36,084 nucleotides of DNA, taken from the NCBI GenBank assembly GCA_002709295.1, contig PAQL01000013.1, forward strand, positions 6,727-42,810, in the 5' to 3' direction. The notes beneath the pieces are model-generated. The model made no database searches. It was given only the letters and a program-made list of their open reading frames with translations, and had not been told where the DNA came from. Source of the DNA: Phycisphaerae bacterium (lineage in GTDB: Bacteria > Planctomycetota > Phycisphaerae > Phycisphaerales > SM1A02). Made by a program: the position numbers and the translations under genes. Below, one piece after another: positions 15,811-23,106 of the stretch; within the stretch, counting starts at the first letter, position 1; the number at the start of each line of letters is the position of its first letter.

Positions 15811-16986
15811 ATGAACCTTACCAAAAATGGCCGTGCTCTCGGGGATGATCCCCGCCTGTCGCCGCCGCTTGACGCGGCCTTGGGTTTGTACGCCCACGTT
15901 CCCTTTTGTACCCACAAATGCCACTACTGCGACTTTTACAGCCTTGTTGATCAGAACGATCGCATTGGCCAATTCAGCGATCGTCTGCTCGAAGAATTGG
16001 AGCAGATCCCAGCGGGTACCGCTTTTGACACGATCTTCTTTGGCGGCGGTACACCAACCATGCTTCCTCAGAACTTTTGGGAAGCCTGGAGTGGCATTTT
16101 GTCCCGTAGGTTTGTGTTGCCCTCCGACTACGAGTGGACGGTTGAAGCGAATCCCGAAACCATTACGGCTGACATGGCCCACGCACTTGTCTCAGCCGGT
16201 GTCAACCGAATGAGTTTGGGTGTGCAGTCTTTCACCACGGGCTCTTTGCAGACCCTCGAACGCCGACATCAGCCCGAATCCGTACCGCGTGCCGTGGAGT
16301 TGTTGCGGGAGGCGGGAATCTCTCGGCTCTCTTTGGATCTGATTTTTGGTGTTCCTGGTCAGGATCTTGATGGGGTTGCCTACGACATATCAGAAGCCCT
16401 TGCGCTGAAGCCTGACCATCTGTCGGTCTACGGGTTGATCTTTGAGCCCAACACCGCGCTGACCAAACGACGCGACCTTGGCATGGTTGAACCGTGCGAT
16501 GAAGAATTTGAAGCCGAGGCCTACGAGCTGGTGGTCTCTCGGCTCCAATCGGTGGGACTTCACCGGTATGAGGTTTCCAACTTCGCTCTCCCCGGTGAAC
16601 AGTGTCGACACAACCTGAAATATTGGAAGAACAAACCATGGTGGGCATTGGGCCCGAGCTCGTCTGGCCAATTCTCCGGGGCACGATGGAAGAACCAGCG
16701 TCGACTCGATGGTTATTTGTCGTCAACGGGGTGGTGCCCCCTAGAAAGTGTTGAGATTCGCACCGGGGAATTGCATCGCGCCGAACGCTTCTTACTGGGG
16801 CTTCGACTGCAAGAAGGCCTCTCCATCGATGAGCTCGAGAGTCTTCAAGCCGGTCCGGGTTCACCCAGAGCAGCGGTGATTCGACGCATGGTTGATCGCG
16901 GCCTGTTGCATCGTGGGTCCGAACGGCTTTCGCTCACAGATCAGGGGTTCCTTCTTGCTGATCAGGTTATTGGGGAGCTCATGTGA
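15811..16986 (+). CDS. hemW: HemW-like radical SAM protein (formerly HemN-like)
   Basis: Radical SAM protein of 391 residues from ATG 15811; the open frame upstream of this is antisense to purA. The cluster-binding motif is PFCTHKCHYCDFY with C33, C37 and C40 (CX3CX2C). GGGTPT follows, then the SAM-binding NPET and SLGVQSF segments, and RLSLDLIFGVPGQ. The C-terminal part has VSNFALPG and HNLKYW, as in HemW. The cysteine that distinguishes true HemN is absent (CHYCDF ends with F rather than xC), which fits HemW, a haem chaperone inserting haem into respiratory proteins. That would suit the nearby cytochrome b558 subunit sdhC, though linkage alone is weak. The start is only 39 bases from the purA start. 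Confidence 0.9.
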   Translation: MNLTKNGRALGDDPRLSPPLDAALGLYAHVPFCTHKCHYCDFYSLVDQNDRIGQFSDRLLEELEQIPAGTAFDTIFFGGGTPTMLPQNFWEAWSGILSRRFVLPSDYEWTVEANPETITADMAHALVSAGVNRMSLGVQSFTTGSLQTLERRHQPESVPRAVELLREAGISRLSLDLIFGVPGQDLDGVAYDISEALALKPDHLSVYGLIFEPNTALTKRRDLGMVEPCDEEFEAEAYELVVSRLQSVGLHRYEVSNFALPGEQCRHNLKYWKNKPWWALGPSSSGQFSGARWKNQRRLDGYLSSTGWCPLESVEIRTGELHRAERFLLGLRLQEGLSIDELESLQAGPGSPRAAVIRRMVDRGLLHRGSERLSLTDQGFLLADQVIGELM

Positions 16987-17552
16987 TGGATTGGCTGGTT
17001 GAATTTCTACCTTCAGGTGCGGCTGTGGGAAATGCCCTTTGGCTGCTGATTACCTTTCTGCTCTTACTGCTGGTGGTCCCGCTTGCAGCATTGGGGCTTC
17101 CGGGCAGTTGGCTGATTCTGCTTTGGTGTGCTGGAACGTTCGTGGCGGGGGGAGACGCCGTTTCTTTGTGGTGGATCAGCGCTGGCGTTGCTGTCGCAGT
17201 GGCCGGGGAGGTTGTGGAGCATGTGCTTGGTATTGCCGCCACCAAAAGGGGAGGAGGGGGTAGGCCAGGCATGTGGGGAGCTGCTATTGGATCACTGGTT
17301 GCAGGCGTGGTAGGACTGTTTGTTCCGCCGCCTGTTGTTGGGGCAATTTTGGTGGCCCTGCTTGGCGCATTCTTCGGAGCCTTTGTAGGCGAAACATGGT
17401 TTGCTGCACGAAGCAAAAAGGAGGCCCTTCGTCCCGCAATCTGGGCGGCAGGGGGACGATTGGCTGGCATGTTCGCCAAGATCATGTTCAGCGGGATCGT
17501 CGCCTTGCTGGTGGCATTGGATCTTGTGATGGATTGGATCTGGCCAGCGTAA
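16983..17552 (+). CDS. DUF456 family integral membrane protein
   Basis: Hydrophobic protein of about 189 residues with five or six membrane segments. The GTG at 16983 overlaps the hemW stop; the ATG at 16986 is the next codon and equally plausible. The family pattern is clear: AALGLPGSWLILL near residues 35-47, a glutamate in the second segment (VAGEVVEHVLG) and a glycine-rich loop GGGGRPGMWGA before LVAGVVGLFVPPPVVGAILVALLGAFFGAFVGE. DUF456 proteins have glycine-zipper-like repeats and no established role. Coupling to hemW may only reflect compact packing. It is convergent with sdhA, with 24 bases between them. Confidence 0.82.
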   Translation: MMDWLVEFLPSGAAVGNALWLLITFLLLLLVVPLAALGLPGSWLILLWCAGTFVAGGDAVSLWWISAGVAVAVAGEVVEHVLGIAATKRGGGGRPGMWGAAIGSLVAGVVGLFVPPPVVGAILVALLGAFFGAFVGETWFAARSKKEALRPAIWAAGGRLAGMFAKIMFSGIVALLVALDLVMDWIWPA

Positions 17553-17576
17553 GCGCGCGTCTCTTGCCAGATTCGG

Positions 17577-19406
17577 CTAAGCGGTTTGCTTTTTGCCGTA
17601 TGTCCGAGCCCGCGGTTCCACAATGCCTAGTTGAACCGGCTCAAACTCGATTGATGGTGTTCCGCCGTTCCATTTGGCCACGGTACTGGCCAAGAATGGA
17701 TCGTCCACTCGTTCTGGGTAATCGGTTCGGTAGTGGGAGCCGCGAGACTCTTTACGTTCGATCCCTCCCATGAGCATGACTTCGGCGAGGGCCAGCATGT
17801 CCGGAACGGCTCGGGCGAAAGAAAGGTTTTGGTTGGTCCACAAGCCGGTGTCAGAAAGACCAATATTGCTTGCTCGTTCTTGGAGGCTTCGAATTGCCCC
17901 TAAGGCCTCTGTCATTCTGGCTTCGGTTTTGACCACCGTCGCTGCCGCGGTCATTTCGTCACCCATGGCTTTGGCGATGACATAGGGGTTCTCGTGCCCA
18001 GAGGAAGCCGCCAGCCGTGATTGCAACTCTGTTTCAGCATCTACGGCCGCAGCAAACAGTGTGTCGTCTGAGTTTGCCCCCGCGTGCTCACGCGCATGGT
18101 TGGCAACACCGTGGCCACAGAAGAGCCCATCAAAGATGCACGAAAGAAGTGCGTTGGCACCAAGACGGGTCGCACCGTGGTACTGGTAATTGGCTTCGCC
18201 AAAGGCAAAGAGGCTCGGTATGCCGGTCATCATAGAATTGGGGGCGCCGTATTCCATGAGCTGTCCGTCTTCAGTTGCGGTGTACTCCGTCCAGAGTCCG
18301 CCCATGGAGTAGTGGACGCCAGGAAAAATGCGCATGGGAAGTTCGCAAGGGTCTTCGCCGACAAACTTGCGGTAGATCTCCAGAATGGCCCCCAGCTTGG
18401 TTTCGAGGTAGTCGCGGGGTTTGTGCGTGAGGTCCAGATAGACCTGGTTCTCACCACGCACGCCCATACCTTCGTCCACGCAAACACTGAAGATTTCACG
18501 GGAGGCAATGTCTCGGGGGACCAGGTTGCCATATGCCGGATACTTTTCCTCGAGGAAATACCAGCGCTCTTCGGCAGGAATGTCTCGAGGGTCACGTGAA
18601 TCGCCAGAGGCCTTGGGGACCCAAACGCGTCCACCTTCCCCACGAGCAGATTCACTCATCAGGCGAAGTTTGTCTGCTCCCGGGATGGCGGTGGGGTGCA
18701 CCTGAATGAATTCGCCATTGGCGTAGGGGGCCCCCGAAGTGAAACATCGGGCCGCAGCGGCGCCGGTGCACATCACGGAGTTTGTGCTCTTGCCGAAGAC
18801 CAATCCGGGGCCGCCAGTAGCCATCACCACGGCATCGGCAGCAAACGAGCGAATAGTCATGGTGCGGAGATCTTGAGCGACAATCCCGCGGCACCGGCCG
18901 TCGGCGTCGACGATGGGGCGCAAGAACTCCCAGTATTCGTACTTACTAACGTTCCCTTCAGATTCATGACGTCGGACCTGCTCATCGAGGGCGTAGAGCA
19001 ATTGCTGGCCGGTTGAGGCGCCGCTGAAGTGGGTTCTCTTGAAGAGTGATCCACCAAAAAGGCGAAGATCTCGACGCCCCTCAGCCGTCCGGTTAAACGG
19101 GACGCCCATCCGGTCCAAGAGGTCAATGATCTTCGGGGCCCAGTGCGTCATTGTGCGAACTGGTGCCTGGTGGGCCAAGAAGTCGCCCCCGTACAGGGTC
19201 TCATCACAGTGCTGATCTTCGGAGTATCCCTGTTGCCGGGCCACATTGTTGCAGGCGTTGATGCCGCCCTGGGCGCAAACACTGTGTGATCGCTTGACCG
19301 GCACCAGTGAGAAGAGGTCGACCTGGAGTCCTGACTCGACAATCCGTGTGGTGGCGGCCAGACCGGCCAGTCCACCACCGACGACAATCACTCGGGGGCC
19401 ACTCAT
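17577..19406 (-). CDS. sdhA: Succinate dehydrogenase / fumarate reductase flavoprotein subunit
   Basis: FAD subunit that oxidises succinate to fumarate in complex II; 609 residues, normal length. It has the dinucleotide fold VVGGGLAG (8-15), the covalent-flavin histidine in KRSHSVCAQGGINA (H41), the substrate-site HPTAIPG (237-243) and SESARGEGG (251-259), and the C-terminal helical domain ending in the YPERVDDPFLASTVAKWN segment. It follows sdhC with a 4-base overlap. The sequence resembles the Bacillus/menaquinone-linked type. The iron-sulfur subunit gene sdhB, which normally follows sdhA, is not here: the next gene is convergent and begins 24 bases away. Confidence 0.96.
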   Translation of the reverse strand: MSGPRVIVVGGGLAGLAATTRIVESGLQVDLFSLVPVKRSHSVCAQGGINACNNVARQQGYSEDQHCDETLYGGDFLAHQAPVRTMTHWAPKIIDLLDRMGVPFNRTAEGRRDLRLFGGSLFKRTHFSGASTGQQLLYALDEQVRRHESEGNVSKYEYWEFLRPIVDADGRCRGIVAQDLRTMTIRSFAADAVVMATGGPGLVFGKSTNSVMCTGAAAARCFTSGAPYANGEFIQVHPTAIPGADKLRLMSESARGEGGRVWVPKASGDSRDPRDIPAEERWYFLEEKYPAYGNLVPRDIASREIFSVCVDEGMGVRGENQVYLDLTHKPRDYLETKLGAILEIYRKFVGEDPCELPMRIFPGVHYSMGGLWTEYTATEDGQLMEYGAPNSMMTGIPSLFAFGEANYQYHGATRLGANALLSCIFDGLFCGHGVANHAREHAGANSDDTLFAAAVDAETELQSRLAASSGHENPYVIAKAMGDEMTAAATVVKTEARMTEALGAIRSLQERASNIGLSDTGLWTNQNLSFARAVPDMLALAEVMLMGGIERKESRGSHYRTDYPERVDDPFLASTVAKWNGGTPSIEFEPVQLGIVEPRARTYGKKQTA

Positions 19407-20191
19407 GACGACGCACCTCTCAACGGGGGATCTGCAGGGGGGATTGATACCGATTCCGAAGCCTGATTCATTTTGTCTTCAATTTTCTGGGCCGCTTCAA
19501 CATCTAAGGTGCTGTACCCCGCGATGGCCGCAACGGCCATTGTGGAGAGGCCCATGCCGAGTGCAGCACAGGCATAGCCCCATCGTGCCTGCGAGGCTCG
19601 GCTGACGGTGAGTCCCCAAGTGATGGCGGCTGACCACAAGCCGTTGGCGAAGTGGAAAACAATGGCGAGGACGCACACCAGGTAGAACGCGGCGAGGAAA
19701 AGCCCAACTTCACCTTGCTGGAAGTGGACCGCTAGGGAGCTTGCGGCGTGATGAGTGTCGAACTTTGGCATGAGGCCCAAGTACGTCCAGCCGAAGCGAA
19801 GCGAGGTGATGTGCAAAAAGATAAAGGCGACGGCGAGATAGCCGGTCATTCGCTGGAGAGCGTACCTCCAAGATCCATGCCACCCATACCGGTCCACATT
19901 GGCCTTACCGGATCGCGCGAAGATGACACCCAAGCCCGCGTGGAATGCGATGGGGCCAAAAAGGACCGTCCATTCAATGATCTCGAGGGCAGGAAGAGAA
20001 TGGATAAAATCTACTTCGTGCTGAAAGGTCTCGACACCTGCGTCTCCGTACTCTGATTTTCCTAGAAATCTTCCCCAGACAATGGATGAGTTGGTGGTTA
20101 AGTGCGGGAGCAGAAAAAGGCCCACCGGGAACACCCCTGAGAGACTGTGAAGTCGGCGAAGCAAGTGGTAGTGGCGATCAATGATGGACAT
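19403..20191 (-). CDS. sdhC: Succinate dehydrogenase cytochrome b558 subunit
   Basis: Di-haem membrane anchor of complex II, 262 residues. It closely follows the Bacillus SdhC layout: RRLHSLSGVFPVGLFLLPH at 12-30, then IIEWTVLFGPIAFHAGLG, the QRMTGYLAVAFIFLHIT segment, and VFHFANGLWSAAITWG. The candidate axial haem ligands are H30, H84, H127 and H180, one in each of the first four membrane helices; a fifth helix follows. This architecture holds two haems b and normally reduces menaquinone. The C-terminus has an extra hydrophilic tail of about 35 residues (QKIEDKMNQASESVS) beyond the Bacillus end. It is transcribed from the DUF1844 side and overlaps sdhA by 4 bases. Confidence 0.92.
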   Translation of the reverse strand: MSIIDRHYHLLRRLHSLSGVFPVGLFLLPHLTTNSSIVWGRFLGKSEYGDAGVETFQHEVDFIHSLPALEIIEWTVLFGPIAFHAGLGVIFARSGKANVDRYGWHGSWRYALQRMTGYLAVAFIFLHITSLRFGWTYLGLMPKFDTHHAASSLAVHFQQGEVGLFLAAFYLVCVLAIVFHFANGLWSAAITWGLTVSRASQARWGYACAALGMGLSTMAVAAIAGYSTLDVEAAQKIEDKMNQASESVSIPPADPPLRGASS

Positions 20192-20246
20192 GGGTGTTCT
20201 TTGCTGTCGGTTCAGTTAGGAAGTGTTCCGAACATCAAATTGGTGG

Positions 20247-20744
20247 TTAGGGAATGATGAGCCCGGACCCCCCAGAAGCTGTGTCCTCCCCAGTTGTGGT
20301 GCCGGGTCCAGTTTGAGCATCTGGAGTCAGGCCTCCGCCATGTTTGGCTAGGTGTTCTTGGACTTGATTTTTGATTTGGACGTACTGAGTGCGGAGTCCG
20401 TCAACGGTTTCGGTAAGCATTTTGGACTCTTCGTCGGTGAGGTTGCCCTTTGTCTTGTCGTCGAGGACCGCCAGAAGATCGATGTGATGCTCTGCCATTT
20501 TGAGATCAACAGCATTCAAATCGATAAAGACTTGACCGGAGGGGTCCGGCCGCATGGCCATCGCCATCATCGCTTGTGAGGCTAGAGCAATGACGAAATA
20601 CTCGAAGGTGGCTTCCGGTATTGGGGGCTGTTCGGAGGCGGCAGCCTTGGCGTCCGCTTCGGCGAGCCGGGCACGCTCCGCCTCGGCTTCGGACTTCCAA
20701 TCTTCATCGGCAGAGAAATGGTTCGACGGATCGGTCTCAGTCAT
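20247..20744 (-). CDS. DUF1844 domain protein
   Basis: Acidic 165-residue protein. The central part is the DUF1844 domain: FVIALASQAMMAMAM (50-64), a link with FIDLNAVDLKMAEHHIDLL (73-91) and the hallmark KTKGNLTDEE (97-106). It is predicted to be an all-helical bundle. An N-terminal charged stretch (DEDWKSEAEAERARLAEADA) and a Gly/Thr-rich C-terminal tail flank it. The family has no known activity. It is common in Planctomycetota, Verrucomicrobiota and some Proteobacteria, which is part of the taxonomic inference. It lies 55 bases upstream of sdhC on the same strand, and 53 bases separate its start from the divergent lipoprotein gene. Confidence 0.82.
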   Translation of the reverse strand: MTETDPSNHFSADEDWKSEAEAERARLAEADAKAAASEQPPIPEATFEYFVIALASQAMMAMAMRPDPSGQVFIDLNAVDLKMAEHHIDLLAVLDDKTKGNLTDEESKMLTETVDGLRTQYVQIKNQVQEHLAKHGGGLTPDAQTGPGTTTGEDTASGGSGLIIP

Positions 20745-20797
20745 GGTGGTGGGGTACCCTTTCCATCGTGAAGTATAGGTCTAGAGCACATTTTCCG

Positions 20798-21976
20798 ATG
20801 CCCAGAATCTTTCGTGGCCCGATTCCATTGCGGATCGTCCAACTCCTCATGATTGCCTTTTGCGGGCTCACTCCGGCGTGTCAAACTGGGCAGCAATCAT
20901 TCGTGCTTGATGACTATCGCCTCAGGCTCACTGCCGAGTCCATTGAGAATGATTCTCCGGAACTTGCTGCCGACAACGAAGGACAGCTTATTGACTGTTT
21001 GGTGGGGCACGTAGCAGGGCGTCCGATGTATGCCCACGACATCCTTGATCCCATGCGGGACGAGCTCACAGCCGTCGCCGCCCAAAGTGATGTCGCCCAA
21101 TTTCGTAAGGAGGCTCGACAGCGGGTCCAGCAACGACTCGAGGGTGAAATACTCAATCGTTTGTTGATTGAAGAGGCAGCTCTGCAACGAGATCCCGAAA
21201 GCAGTGGCCAGTTCAGCGACCAAGTTCAGGCCGTGGCGGCAATTTTGTCAAGAAACTCTGGCCTGTCAGATGCAGAGTTCCGCAGGACCATCCGTAATGA
21301 AAAGGGCGTGTCACCAGCGCAATTTGCGAAAGACCTTCTGATTCAGGAAGAGGTGCGGAAGTATCAATTGAAGCAAGCCGCCGCTGCCGGTGATGTCACC
21401 TGGAAAGACATTGAACGCCTGTACGCCAGACAAGTCGAGAGCTTTGATCAAGGCAGCTTCACCCTAGCTCGCTTTGAGCTTGATTCCGAAGACAGCGTTG
21501 CGCCGCTACTAGAGGCGCTCTCTTCGTGGAATCCGGGTGATGACCCCGCAATACTCGAGTCACTTGGTTCCAAGTATGCAAGCCCTCGAAGCGGCGGACT
21601 GTGGCTGAGTTACAACTTCGAAGATGGCGGCCTCCCCGAAGTGACATTTGGTGTCCCCGAGCTTCAAGCCGCCGTGCGGACTCTCAGCACTGAAAATCCA
21701 GTGACCCCTGTGGTTTCTGTGAATGGCCGACCGTGGCTTGTGGTTCTGCGCACTTTCGAGCGTGCCCAGCCAGCTGACCTTTGGGATCCTGATGTTCAGG
21801 AACGGCTTCGGTCACTCTTGCAAGCGGAACAGCAACGTCGCGTTTTGACTGCGAATCGTCGAGTTTTGATCAACAACGGAGACCTGTCGCCCTCCCCAAA
21901 CGAGATGCTTCGCCGGCTTCTCGATGTGGTATACAACCGGCATATTCCCACCAGCTCTGATGGGGACGGCTCATAA
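20798..21976 (+). CDS. SurA/parvulin-like periplasmic lipoprotein
   Basis: Protein of 392 residues from ATG 20798; upstream in-frame sequence is antisense to the DUF1844 gene. The N-terminus is a signal peptide (LRIVQLLMIAFCGLTPAC) with C28 as the likely lipidated cysteine; the -3 residue is threonine, so the lipobox is imperfect. The N-terminal part (about 60-220) is helical and resembles SurA/PpiD chaperone regions, with RQRVQQRLEGEILNRLLIEE and SDAEFRRTIRNEKGVSPAQF. A shorter C-terminal part (about 225-345) has parvulin-like elements (FTLARFEL, RSGGLWLSY, ENPVTPVVSVNGRPWLVVL) but looks degenerate. It may be a holdase or foldase for exported proteins. The PPIase activity is uncertain. Confidence 0.6.
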   Translation: MPRIFRGPIPLRIVQLLMIAFCGLTPACQTGQQSFVLDDYRLRLTAESIENDSPELAADNEGQLIDCLVGHVAGRPMYAHDILDPMRDELTAVAAQSDVAQFRKEARQRVQQRLEGEILNRLLIEEAALQRDPESSGQFSDQVQAVAAILSRNSGLSDAEFRRTIRNEKGVSPAQFAKDLLIQEEVRKYQLKQAAAAGDVTWKDIERLYARQVESFDQGSFTLARFELDSEDSVAPLLEALSSWNPGDDPAILESLGSKYASPRSGGLWLSYNFEDGGLPEVTFGVPELQAAVRTLSTENPVTPVVSVNGRPWLVVLRTFERAQPADLWDPDVQERLRSLLQAEQQRRVLTANRRVLINNGDLSPSPNEMLRRLLDVVYNRHIPTSSDGDGS

Positions 21977-22008
21977 GTCGGCGGCGGCTGCATTTCATTC
22001 TTTCGGTT

Positions 22009-22012
22009 AAGG
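22009..22012 (+). promoter_or_regulatory. Weak ribosome binding site before yraN-like gene
   Basis: AAGG, 8 bases before TTG 22021. It supports that start over the in-frame CTG at 21988. Confidence 0.35.
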
Positions 22013-22020
22013 CCTCAACA

Positions 22021-22365
22021 TTGCATCGCGGCCTCCGAGCCGAGGTTTGGTCTTGGCTCTGGAGTCTGTTGAGTTTTCGCCGGACGGTCGGCTGCCGGGT
22101 CCGTATTGGGAGATTTGAAGCTGATCGAATTGAACGCCGTTTCTCTGGGAGGCTCTGCCTCGTTGAGGTTCGCTCGCGTCGGACCTGCGATTTGGCATTT
22201 CGCTCTGTCGGTCGAACCAAGCAACGAAGACTCGCTGTCATGGCAAAACATCTTGCCACGCGGACAGGAGAGCCGGTCACGATTGAGGTGGAGGCAGTGG
22301 CCCCTAGGCAAATAGCCCGCAGGGTTTTAGGCGTCGTTCACCCAAATTTGCCAGACCACAATTGA
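22021..22365 (+). CDS. yraN: YraN/UPF0102 family protein, divergent, TTG start
   Basis: This 114-residue frame has no ATG or GTG near its beginning; TTG 22021 gives MHRGLRAEVW, matching the RGxxGE opening of YraN proteins. The middle holds the family core: GCRVRIGR, then RLCLVEVRSRR (the conserved LVFVEVK/R strand of this endonuclease-like fold), and then VGRTKQRRLAVMAKHLA, equivalent to the family xxKQRRLxxxAxxYL helix. The usual GEIDLI motif before the VEVR strand is replaced by GRFEADRI, so the metal-site aspartate is missing or swapped for glutamate. The stop overlaps the end of the convergent coaB gene by 28 bases. YraN function is unclear. Recognition rests on motif order, not on an alignment. 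Confidence 0.68.
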   Translation: MHRGLRAEVWSWLWSLLSFRRTVGCRVRIGRFEADRIERRFSGRLCLVEVRSRRTCDLAFRSVGRTKQRRLAVMAKHLATRTGEPVTIEVEAVAPRQIARRVLGVVHPNLPDHN

Positions 22366-23003
22366 AGTGACCTGTCGAGCAGTTCCACCGCATATTCGTC
22401 CTTTGTCATTTTGCGAAGAGCGACGTGTTCCCCTGCAGTTATCCAGGCGCCAGAGACAACTTCAGATCCGACGGTTTCGAGGGGATTTGCCGCTATGGCG
22501 TGACACTTTTTCGATGCCAGCTTCCTTCGGGCTCGGTCCATCAGTTGATTTTTGTTCTCGAGAGCAAACCCGATTCGGATGCCATGGGAAGGCCACTTGT
22601 CCGATAGACCCGCCAGCAAGTCGGGGACTGGTTCTAGCTGGATTGAGACGGGCGATCGAGGCAGCTTGGATTGGGATACTTCTGCAGGCCTGAGATCAGA
22701 GACCGCCGCGGCCATGAATAAAAGGTCGTGCTCGGGCCAGAAATTGATCAGCAGCTTCTGGAGATCTTCGCTGGTCTGGTACTCAGCAATCTCGCCATGG
22801 CTTCTCAAATCATCTCGAACCGCCGATTCGACGGGCCCGACCAGAACTTGAACAGCAAGACCTCGCGCTCGGCAGGCCTTGGCCAAAGCCAAGCCCATTT
22901 TTCCGCTAGACCGGTTCAGAATGCCTCGAACTGGGTCCAAGTGCTCCAGAGTTGGACCAGCCGTGATCAAAATTCGGGGCTCGTGAGACTTTGGAGAGGG
23001 CAT
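22338..23003 (-). CDS. coaB: Phosphopantothenate-cysteine ligase (standalone CoaB)
   Basis: The 221-residue protein corresponds to the C-terminal half of the bifunctional Dfp/CoaBC protein. It joins 4'-phosphopantothenate to cysteine using CTP (or ATP) in coenzyme A synthesis. The start is RILITAGPTLEHLDPVRGI followed by NRSSGKMG (30-37), the conserved nucleotide loop. AAAVSDL (98-104) is the family AAVAD-type substrate motif, FALEN (147-150 region) replaces the usual FAAET, and AANP (171-174) is present. No CoaC decarboxylase domain precedes it: the gene begins 103 bases from the divergent gspE, so CoaC must be separate. It could alternatively be a CoaB paralogue. Confidence 0.88.
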   Translation of the reverse strand: MPSPKSHEPRILITAGPTLEHLDPVRGILNRSSGKMGLALAKACRARGLAVQVLVGPVESAVRDDLRSHGEIAEYQTSEDLQKLLINFWPEHDLLFMAAAVSDLRPAEVSQSKLPRSPVSIQLEPVPDLLAGLSDKWPSHGIRIGFALENKNQLMDRARRKLASKKCHAIAANPLETVGSEVVSGAWITAGEHVALRKMTKDEYAVELLDRSLQLWSGKFG

Positions 23004-23096
23004 GATCCACTTTTCGGGGCGGAATTGTCACTTGAGATGGACGGGACGGGGTCCATTGATCATACTCATCATTCTGCAACTGGCTCTTAGCCGATG

Positions 23097-23102
23097 AAGG
23101 AG
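23097..23102 (+). promoter_or_regulatory. Ribosome binding site for gspE
   Basis: AAGGAG, 4 bases before ATG 23107. This is one of the few strong Shine-Dalgarno sites in the window and marks the head of the pilus/secretion operon. Confidence 0.7.
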
Positions 23103-23106
23103 TCTC

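Noticed and set aside
15772-16182. N-terminal extension of purA
   Set aside because: It is antisense to hemW, and PurA homologues start just before the GLQWGDEGKGK motif, which fits ATG 15771.
22106-22315. Alternative plus-strand frame beginning MGDLKLIELN
   Set aside because: It contains a chance GDLKLI resembling the YraN GEIDLI motif, and I considered a frameshift. The frame from 22021 carries the VEVR and KQRRL motifs continuously without needing one.
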